Origin: Chitinophaga sp. SYP-B3965
GTDB taxonomy: Bacteria > Bacteroidota > Bacteroidia > Chitinophagales > Chitinophagaceae
Assembly: GCF_009647655.1 (NCBI RefSeq)
Contig: NZ_WJFD01000001.1
Span: 1,240,001-1,304,000 of the forward strand
Length of the DNA stretch: 64,000 nt
Reading direction: 5' to 3'
In this document: positions 1-10,700 of the stretch, piece by piece
How positions within the stretch are numbered: position 1 is the stretch's first letter
Layout of the letters: each line of letters starts with the position of its first letter
Translations under genes and position numbers: made by a program
Notes under the pieces: model-generated
The model's input: only the letters and a program-made list of their open reading frames with translations
What the model was told of the DNA's origin: nothing
Databases searched by the model: none

Positions 1-3000
1 TTGATCGTCGGTTGTGTTGGAACAGCATCACAATTCACGGTGGTGTCAGCAGGAGCCACTGCATCGAATATTGGAGCAGTTGTATCTCTTACATTGATCA
101 CCTGGGTGATAGTGGTATCATTACCGCACTCGTCTGTAGCAGTCCATGTGCGTGTCAGGGTGTAAGTATTGGCACAAGCGCCGTTGGTACGAACCTCGTT
201 CATTGTTACCGAGATGTTGCCTGTTGCAGAGCAATTGTCTGTGGCGCTGATCGTCGGTTGTGTTGGAACGCTGTTGCAATCTACGGTGGTGTCTGCCGGT
301 GCAACCAGGTCGAATCTTGGAGCAACGGTATCCTGAACATTGATCACTTGTGTGATAGTGGTATCATTACCGCACTCATCTCTTACTAACCAGGTACGTG
401 TGAGGGTGTAGCTGTTAGTGCAGGCACCATTGGTACGGGTTTCATTTTTGATCACCGTAATGTTTGGTACAGTAGAGCAGTTGTCGGTAGCAGTGATGTC
501 TTCCTGAACCGGTACAGCATCGCAATCCACTGTTATAGCAGCCGGAATAATGGTTGTAACCACCGGTGCGGTAGTATCCTGAACATTGATCACTTGTGTG
601 ATCGTTGTATCATTACCACATTCGTCTCTTACTAACCAGGTGCGTGTCAGGGTGTAGCTGTTAGCGCATGCACCATTCGTACGAACTTCTGATTTAGTAA
701 TACTGATGTTTGGAACAGTAGAACAGTTGTCAGTAGCAGTGATGTCCTCCTGAACCGGTACGGCATCACAATCCACTGTTCTGGCAGCTGGTATGATGGT
801 TGTAACTACTGGCGCAGTAGTATCCTGAACATGGATCACCTGGGTGATAGTGGTATCATTACCACATTCGTCTACAGCTGTCCATGTGCGGGTGAGGGTG
901 TAAGTATTAGCACAAGTGCCGTTGGTACGAACCTCGTTCATGGTCACCGTAACGTTCGGTGTCGTAGAACAGTTGTCCGTAGCGGCGATTGTTGCCTGCG
1001 TTGGAACGCTGCTGCAATCTACAGTGGTATCTGCCGGAGCAATTACAGCGAATACTGGCGCAGTAGTATCCTGAACAGTGATCACCTGGGTGAGGGTGGT
1101 GTCATTACCACATTCATCCCTGGCTGTCCATGTGCGGGTCAGGGTGTAAGTATTTGGACAAGCGCCGTTTGTACGCACCTCGTTCATGGTCACCGCGATA
1201 TTCGGTGTGGTAGAACAATTATCCGTAGCAGTAATTGTCGGTTGTGTTGGAACGGCATCACAATTTACGGTAGTGTCTGCCGGAGCTACTGCATCAAATA
1301 TTGGTGCTGTTGTGTCTCTAACATTGATCACTTGTGTGATAGTGGTGTCGTTTCCGCACTCGTCTACGGCTGTCCATGTGCGGGTGAGGGTGTAAGTATT
1401 GGCACATGCACCGTTGGTACGAACCTCGTTCATTGTTACCGTGATGTTGCCTGTTGCAGAGCAATTGTCTGTAGCGGTGATCGTCGGTTGTGTTGGAACG
1501 GCATCGCAGTTCACGATGGTGTCTGCAGGAGCAATCGTAGTGAATGCAGGAGCAGTTGTATCTCTTACATTGATCACCTGGGTGATAGTGGTATCATTAC
1601 CGCACTCGTCTGTAGCAGTCCAGGTGCGTGTCAGGATGTAAGTGTTAGGGCAGGTTCCGTTGGTGCGTACTTCATTCCTTGTTACCGTGATGTTTCCTAC
1701 TACAGAGCAATTGTCTGTAGCGTTGATCGTCGGTTGCGTTGGAACGGCATCGCAGTTCACGGTGGTGTCTGCCGGAGCCACTGCATCAAATATTGGTGCT
1801 GTTGTGTCTCTAACATTGATCACCTGGGTGATAGTGGTATCATTACCGCACTCGTCTCTAGCAGTCCAGGTGCGTGTCAGGGTGTAAGTGTTGGCACAAG
1901 CTCCATTTGTACGAACCTCGTTCATTGTTACCGAGATGTTGCCTGTTGCAGAGCAATTGTCTGTAGCGGCGATCGTCGGTTGTGTTGGAACGCTGTTGCA
2001 ATCTACGGTGGTGTCTGCCGGTGCTACCAGGTCGAATCTTGGAGCAACGGTATCCTGAACATTGATCACTTGTGTGATAGTGGTATCATTACCGCACTCA
2101 TCTCTTACTAACCAGGTACGTGTGAGTATGTAGCTGTTAGTGCAGGCACCATTGGTACGGGTTTCATTTTTGATCACCGTAATGTTTGGTATGGCAGAGC
2201 AGTTGTCAGTAGCAGTGATGTCTTCCTGAACCGGTACATCATCACAATCCACTGTTCTGGCAGCTGGGATGATGGTTGTAACCACAGGAGCCGTAGTATC
2301 CTGAACATGGATCACCTGGGTGATAGTGGTATCATTGCCACATTCGTCTACAGCGGTCCATGTACGGGTGAGGGTGTAAGTATTAGCACAAGCACCGTTG
2401 GTACGAACCTCGTTCATGGTCACCGTAACATTCGGTGTCGTAGAACAGTTGTCCGTAGCGGCGATTGTAACTTGCGTTGGAACGCTGTTGCAATCTACAG
2501 TGGTATCTGCCGGTGCAATTACAGCGAATACCGGCGCAGTAGTATCCTGAACAGTGATCACCTGGGTGATGGTGGTATCGTTACCACACTCATCTGTTGC
2601 AGTCCATGTGCGGGTGAGCGTATAGGTATTTGGACAAGCGCCGTTGGTGCGGACTTCGTTCCTTGTTACCGCGATATTACCTACTACAGAGCAATTGTCC
2701 GTAGCGTTGATAACTGGTTGAGCTGGAACGGCATCGCAATTCACGGTGGTGTCTGCTGGTGCTACTGCATCGAATATTGGAGCAGTCGTATCACGAACAT
2801 TGATCACCTGGGTGATAGTGGTATCATTACCACATTCATCCCTGGCTGTCCATGTACGGGTGAGGATATAAGTATTGGCACATGCGCCGTTGGTGCGAGT
2901 CTCGCTCATGGTCACCGAGATGTTACCTACTGCAGAACAATTGTCTGTAGCAGTGATCGTCGGTTGAGTTGGAACAGCGTCACAATTCACGGTGGTGTCT

Positions 3001-6000
3001 GCGGGAGCTACCACATCAAATATTGGAGCGGTAGTATCGCGGACATTGATCACCTGGGTGATAGTGGTATCATTACCACATTCATCCCTGGCGGTCCATG
3101 TGCGGGTAAGTGTGTAAGTGTTAGCACAAGCACCGTTGGTACGCACCTCGTTCATTGTCACCGCAACATTCGGTGTAGTAGAACAATTGTCTGTAGCAGC
3201 AATCGTCACTTGTGTTGGAATGCTGTTACAATCCACGGTAGTATCAGCAGGCGCAATCGCTGCAAATACCGGAGCAGTCGTATCCTGAACGTGAATCACC
3301 TGGGTGATGGTGGTATCATTACCACATTCATCCCTGGCAGTCCATGTGCGGGTGAGGGTATAAGTATTGGCACAGGCACCGTTGGTACGAACCTCGTTCA
3401 TGGTCACCGCGATATTCGGTGTAGTAGAACAATTGTCCGTAGCAGTGATTGTTGCTTGCGTTGGAACGCTGTTACAATTTACCGTAGTGTCAGCAGGAGC
3501 AAGGCCAGAGAATACCGGAGCAGTCGTATCCTGAACGTGAATCACCTGGGTGATGGTGGTATCATTACCACATTCATCTCTTACTAACCAGGTGCGAGTC
3601 AGGGTGTAGCTGTTAGTGCAGGCACCATTGGTACGAACTTCTGATTTAGTAATGCTGATGTTTGGAACGGCAGAGCAATTGTCAGTAGCAGTGATGTCTT
3701 CCTGAACCGGTACATCATCACAATCCACTGTTCTGGCAGCTGGAATAATCGTTGTTACAACAGGAGCAGTGGTGTCCTGAACATGAATTACCTGGGTAAG
3801 GGTGGTATCATTACCACACTCGTCTACGGCTCTCCATGTACGGGTGAGGGTATAGGTATTAGCACAAGTACCATTTGTACGCACCTCGTTCATTGTTACT
3901 GCAATGTTACCTACTGCAGAACAATTGTCTGTAGCAGCAATCGTTGCCTGCGTTGGAACGCTGTTACAATTTACAGTAGTATCAGCAGGCACAATCGCTG
4001 AGAATACAGGAGCGGTAGTGTCCTGAACATGGATCACCTGGGTAAGGGTGGTGTCATTACCACACTCGTCTACGGCTCTCCATGTACGGGTGAGGGTATA
4101 AGTATTGGCGCAAGTACCGTTGGTACGCACCTCGTTCATTGTTACTGCAATGTTACCTACTGCAGAACAATTGTCAGTAGCGGCGATCGTCACTTGTGTT
4201 GGAACGCTGTTACAATTTACCGTCGTATCAGCAGGCACGATAGCTGCGAATACAGGAGCGGTAGTATCCTGAACGTGGATCACCTGGGTAAGGGTGGTGT
4301 CATTACCACACTCGTCTACGGCTCTCCATGTACGGGTGAGGGTATAAGTGTTGGCACAAGTACCGTTGGTACGCACCTCATTCATTGTCACTGCGATGTT
4401 ACCTACTGCAGAGCAATTGTCCGTAGCGGCGATCGTCACTTGTGTTGGAACGCTGTTGCAATTTACAGTAGTGTCAGCAGGCACAATCGCTGCGAATACC
4501 GGAGCGGTAGTATCCTGAACATGGATCACTTGTGTGATGGTGGTGTCATTACCACATTCATCCCTGGCGGTCCATGTACGTGTAAGGGTATAAGTATTAG
4601 CACAAACACCGTTTGTACGAACCTCATTCATGGTCACCGCGATATTCGGTGTGGTAGAACAATTGTCCGTAGCAGTGATCGTTGCTTGCGTCGGAACGCT
4701 GTTACAATTTACAGTGGTGTCAGCAGGCGCAATCGCTGCGAATACAGGAGCGGTAGTATCCTGAACATGAATTACCTGGGTAATGGTGGTATCATTACCA
4801 CATTCATCCCTGGCAGTCCATGTACGTGTAAGGGTATAAGTATTAGCACAAGCACCGTTTGTACGAACCTCGTTCATAGTCACCGCAATATTCGGTGTAG
4901 TAGAACAATTGTCCGTAGCAGTGATCGTTGCTTGTGTTGGAACACTGTTACAATTTACGGTAGTGTCAGCAGGAGCAAGGCCGGAGAATACCGGAGCGGT
5001 AGTGTCCTGAACATTGATCACTTGCGTGATGGTCGTATCATTACCGCACTCGTCTCTTACCAACCAGGTACGTGTCAGGGTGTAACTGTTAGTGCAGGTA
5101 CCATTGGTACGGGTTTCAGTTTTGATCACCGTAATGTTTGGTATGGTAGAGCAGTTGTCAGTAGCCGTGATATCTTCCTGAACCGGTACATCATCACAAT
5201 CCACTGTTCTGGCAGCTGGGATGATGGTTGTAACCACCGGAGCAGTAGTGTCTTGAACGTTGATCACCTGTGTGATCGTAGTATCATTACCACATTCATC
5301 TCTTACCAACCAGGTACGTGTCAGGGTGTAGGTGTTAGCACATGCACCATTCGTACGAACTTCTGATTTAGTGATACTGATGTTTGGAACGGTAGAGCAA
5401 TTATCGATAGCAGTAACGTCTTCCTGAACAGGTACAGCATCACAATCCACTGTCCTGGCAGCTGGAATAACCGTTGTTACAACCGGAGCAGTAGTATCCT
5501 GAACATGAATTACCTGGGTAAGGGTAGTGTCATTACCACACTCGTCTACGGCTCTCCATGTGCGTGTAAGAGTATAAGTATTGGCACAAGTACCATTTGT
5601 ACGCACCTCGTTCATTGTCACTGCGATGTTACCTACTGTAGAACAATTGTCGGTAGCGGCGATCGTCACTTGTGTCGGAACGCTGTTACAATTTACGGTC
5701 GTATCAGCAGGCACGATAGCTGCAAATACCGGAGCGGTAGTATCCTGAACATGAATTACCTGGGTGATGGTGGTATCATTACCACATTCGTCCCTGGCGG
5801 TCCATGTACGGGTGAGCGTATAAGTATTAGCACAAGTACCATTCGTACGCACCTCGTTCATTGTCACCGCGATGTTCGGTGTAGTAGAACAATTGTCCGT
5901 AGCAGCGATCGTTGCTTGTGTTGGAACGCTGTTACAATTTACCGTAGTATCAGCGGGTGCAATAGCTGCGAATACCGGAGCGGTAGTATCCTGAACATGA

Positions 6001-7760
6001 ATCACTTGTGTGATAGTGGTATCATTACCACATTCATCCCTGGCGGTCCATGTACGTGTAAGGGTATAAGTATTAGCACAAGCACCGTTGGTACGCACTT
6101 CGTTCATGGTCACCGCAATATTCGGTGTGGTAGAACAATTGTCCGTAGCAGTGATCGTTGCTTGCGTTGGAACGCTGTTACAATTTACGGTGGTGTCTGC
6201 CGGAGCTACTGCTGCAAATACCGGAGCGGTAGTATCCTGAACATGGATCACTTGTGTGATGGTGGTGTCGTTGCCACATTCATCCCTGGCTGTCCATGTA
6301 CGTGTAAGGGTATAAGTGTTGGCACAAGCACCGTTTGTACGAACCTCGTTCATAGTCACCGCAATATTCGGTGTAGTAGAACAATTGTCCGTAGCAGTGA
6401 TCGTTGCTTGTGTTGGAACACTGTTACAATTTACGGTAGTGTCAGCAGGAGCAAGGCCGGAGAATACCGGAGCGGTAGTGTCCTGAACATTGATCACTTG
6501 CGTGATGGTCGTATCATTACCACATTCGTCTCTTACTAACCAGGTACGTGTCAGGATGTAGCTGTTAGTGCAGGCACCATTGGTACGGGTTTCATTTTTG
6601 ATCACCGTAATGTTTGGTACGGTAGAGCAGTTGTCGGTAGCAGTGATATCTTCCTGAACCGGTACATCATCACAATCCACTGTTCTGGCGGCTGGGATGA
6701 TGGTTGTAACCACCGGTGCAGTAGTATCCTGAACATTGATCACTTGTGTAATAGTGGTATCATTACCACATTCGTCTCTTACTAACCAGGTGCGTGTCAG
6801 GGTGTAGCTGTTAGCGCAGGCACCATTCGTACGAACTTCTGATTTAGTGATACTGATATTCGGAACGGTAGAGCAATTATCGATAGCAGTAACGTCTTCC
6901 TGAACAGGTACAGCATCACAATTTACCGTTCTGGCAGCTGGAATAACCGTGGTTACAACAGGAGCAGTGGTATCCTGAACCGTCATAACCTGCGTGATAG
7001 TAGTATCATTACCGCACTCATCTCTTACCAACCAGGTACGTGTCAGGGTGTAGCTGTTAGCGCAGGCACCATTAGTACGAACTTCTGATCTGGTGATAGT
7101 GATATTCGGAACGGTAGAGCAATTATCGGTAGCTGTGATAGTTTCCTGAACAGGTACTGCATCACAATTTACTGTTCTGGTAGCTGGAATAACCGTGGTT
7201 ACAACAGGAGCAGTGGTATCCTGAACCGTCATCACCTGCGTGATAGTAGTATCATTACCACACTCATCTCTTACTAACCATGTACGTGTGAGGGTGTAGC
7301 TGTTAGCGCAGGCACCATTGGTACGAACTTCTGATCTGGTGATAGTGATATTCGGAACGGTAGAGCAATTATCGGTAGCTGTAATGGTTTCCTGAACAGG
7401 TACAGCATCACAATTTACCGTTCTGGTAGCTGGAATAACCGTTGTTACAACAGGAGCAGTGGTATCTCTCACAGTAACAATCTGCGTAACGATCGTTTCA
7501 TTACCGCAGGCATCCCTGGCAGTCCATCTGCGTGTGAGTGTGTAGCTGTTGGCACATGCACCATTGGTACGTGTTTCTGATTTTGTTACCGCTACATTAT
7601 TATCACAATTATCAGTAGCTGTAAGATCTGGTTGAACAGGAACAGCGTCACAATTTACAGTGGTATCATTTGGTATACCGGCAATCAGCGGTACTGTTGT
7701 ATCGGTGATCGTGATGGCCTGAGAAGTGGTTACCGTATGCATACAAGCGTCTGTAGCAGT
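1..7760 (-). repeat. Array of ~31 HYR-like coding repeats, 246 bp (82 aa) each, with a 1,476-bp higher-order period
   Basis: A landmark (plus-strand ATCACC or a close variant, coding the Q-V-I stretch) occurs at 97 and then every 246 bp up to 7477: 31 landmarks with no indel between them. One further unit of 237 bp adjoins at about 7714. Each unit has Cys at about positions 21, 36, 55 and 71 of 82. Two unit classes exist. Class A carries the plus-strand CTCTTACTAACCAGG signature (protein TWLVRDECGN) and an AARTVDC stretch; class B reads TWTAxDECGN and ADTTVDC. Class A units fall at landmark indices 1, 2, 8, 14, 20, 21, 26, 27, 28 and 29, so 2, 8, 14, 20 and 26 are spaced exactly six units apart. 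This indicates that six-unit blocks were duplicated. Confidence 0.92.
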
Positions 7761-10700
7761 CCAGGTGCGGGTAATTCTGAATCCGCAGGCAAGGGCCGTT
7801 GTAACGTCGTTATACGTAACAGTAATAGAAAGACCATCAGGGTGACTGAATACAGGTACGCCGAATAATGCGGTATAATCAGTACCAATAAGGCACTCTC
7901 TGCCAATAGCAGCTGGTGTTGAAACTACTACCGGAGGATTGGTTGCTATACGGATCTGTACCACATTGCTGGTGGAAGCACAAGCACCTGAGTTTACTAT
8001 CCTTCTATACCATGTTGTTTGTGATATTACAGGCGGCTGGAAGATGCTTCCTGTAGCACTTGGAACAGGGGAGAAGGGACCAGTAGCGCTTGTAGTGCTG
8101 AATTCCCACTGATAAGTATATGTTCCGGTACCACCAGTTGGTACTCCTGTTCCTGTAAGTTGGGCAGGTTGACTGGCAGCACAGATCAGTTGATTTTGTG
8201 AGATCACATTATCAATGATCGGATTCAGGTTAGTGAGTATTACATTATCCGGAGTGGAGGTACAGGTACCGTTTGTTACAGTCCAGGTTAATGTAGCGGT
8301 TTGTCCGGCAGGTACTATTGCCACTGCATTGCGGTTATTGATCCCGCCTGTGAGTGTAACACCTGCAGGTACTGTCCATGTACCAAGACCAACACTTGGT
8401 GCTGTTGCAGCCAGGTTGAAAGTGGGATTGTTACAATGTTCCTGGTCAGGACCTGCGTTTGCAGCGGCAGGCATCATATCTACATTCACCGTGGCAGAAG
8501 CACAGGTAGTGTTACCGCAAGGCATTGCGCCTTCTGCTCTTACATAATAAGTAGTAGCAGCTGTTGGTGAAACAGTGATAGTGGTGCCCGATCCTATTGA
8601 AACACCGGTTCCGCATCCACCCTGGTACCAAACCCATTGCGCACCGGAGCCTAATGTACCATTAGCTGTAAGTGTGGCGGAAGTACCGGCACAAATAACT
8701 GGCGCAGAAACGGTAATGGTAGGTACTGTAGATGGTGTTTCGATCCTTACTGTGAAGTAGGTATATCCATTACAATTCGGAGGTGTTGTTTTCCTTGCTG
8801 TTAAGCGGAAGGTATAAGTGCCTGCTGGTGTATTGGCCGGAATAGCGGTGTTTATACTACCAGTAGTTCCTGAAATAGAACCGGTTTTTGTTACGAATCC
8901 AGGCATTGGATTCGCGCCAAATGCTTCTATTATATAGCTGGTTGGACTGTTCACCGCTGCCCATGGTAATATAAACCTGTTGGTATTGGCGCAACTGTTT
9001 ATATCAACACCGGTTACATTGAGTATCGGTGGTGCCGTATAGGTAAGCGTTGTTTGCCTGGTTGCAGGTGTACAAACAGAGGAAGGATTGGTCCTGGATA
9101 CTCTCCATTCTACCCTTACTGTTTGTGCTCCGCCGGTTACGGTGGCTATGGCAGTGGGGCTGTTTGGATCGTCAAATGTAGCTGTACCCGTTATTAACAC
9201 CCATACTCCCTGCATGCCTGCTCCCGGAACATTACCGGAAAGCTGGAAGTCAGGAGCACACTGTGTAAACGGCCCTGTTACCGTAGCAGTAGGAGCAGTT
9301 TCACTGGTCACCGTAAGTTCTTCATAACTGCTGCAATCCGGTCTGGCAACTGCAGAAACTGTCCATCTTACAGTGATAGCCTGATCCAGCGGAACATTGG
9401 TCAGCTGGGCGCCGGTTGCAAGTGTTGGGTTGGTGATCGTAGCACCGTAAGTAGCTCCTACGATGGTCCACAACCCGGTATAACCAGCGGTGAGTGCGTC
9501 TGCCTTCAGCTGTATGGCTGTAACGCCGCAATAGAATTGCGGCATATTGATATTAGCTATGGCAGTAGCTACACCGGTAATATTAATCGTATCACGCACC
9601 GAACATTCTCCGTTCCTCACCAGTAACCTGTACTGATTTGTGACCGTAGCTATGCCAGTACCTGGAGTTGGGGCGGGGAAGGTTATTGTTTGGCTTGTTT
9701 GCCCACCTGGCGTCCAGGTAATAGGGAAAGCGGTATTAGCCGCTCCCGCATCGAGCGTAACAGGTGTGCCTGCGCAAAGGATCTGGTCCGGGCCAAGGCC
9801 TATAACAGGCGGCTGATCCACCGTAATAGTGATACTGGCATCTTTATAGCAGAAACGGGGCGTGCCATTTGCATAGCGCCCGTAGTTAATACCACCTCTA
9901 ACATCATAAACACTCGTCACTATCGGATCCACCATTACGGAATCCTTTGGTGCAGGAAGAGTTGGCCAGGTTAAGATCCTGGGTCCGACAAACGTAAAGT
10001 TCTGATACCCTGTGACGCTCGGTGTTTCCAGAGGGCTGGCCCTCAGGATGGTAGTATCCCCCCGGCAAATGGCCGGTCTCGTTGCGTTGATAGTGGGTAG
10101 TGAGGGTACTGTTAGCAGTACCCGGTTGGAAGGGGTGTAACACCCCGCATCATTTACGTTCCCCGCTTCAAATACCATTAGCCGGTATTCGATGACGTCT
10201 AATTCCTGCAAAGTACCTGCCGGGATATTCAGTACCGGCGTATTGAAGTTTGCATATGGAGCGCCAACGGTTACCCATCCGGCGTTATTTTTATTCATTT
10301 CCCAACGGTAAATTGGGTTGGCAAAATAGTTGGATGGCTCGATCACGGAAGTGAGGGTCAATTCGGCCCCAGGACATACCATGTCTTCAGACACGCCTAA
10401 TCCATCTATATAAGAATATATTTTAGGTGCACAAAAAACGAATTCAATATCATCCACCGCAATGTCGTTACCGCAACCGCCGGGGTTGTTGTTCATGATC
10501 TCCACGATCACGTTCTGCTGGCCTGGTGCCAGTGTAAGCGTACCACCAAATTTCTGCCAGCCTGTTAAATGCTGATCTCCCGGCAAATTGCGGGAGAGGT
10601 CCATCGATACATCATTAGTATTAAACTGCCTGATGATAGCATTATTGGAGGCATTCCGCACAACGAAAGTAACACCTGCGTAACGGTAATCTTCCCGTTG

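Noticed and set aside
97..7477. Possible CRISPR or tandem intergenic array because of regular 246-bp spacing
   Set aside because: Units are long, protein-coding and in one frame with conserved cysteines; no short direct repeats with unique spacers.
12..8570. Long plus-strand open frames of up to 445 codons, many with repeated ILNxDHLGDGGIITTF-like sequence
   Set aside because: They are the exact antisense of the giant minus-strand HYR gene; the minus frame gives signal peptide, HYR motifs and consistent cysteines, while the plus frames give no domain.
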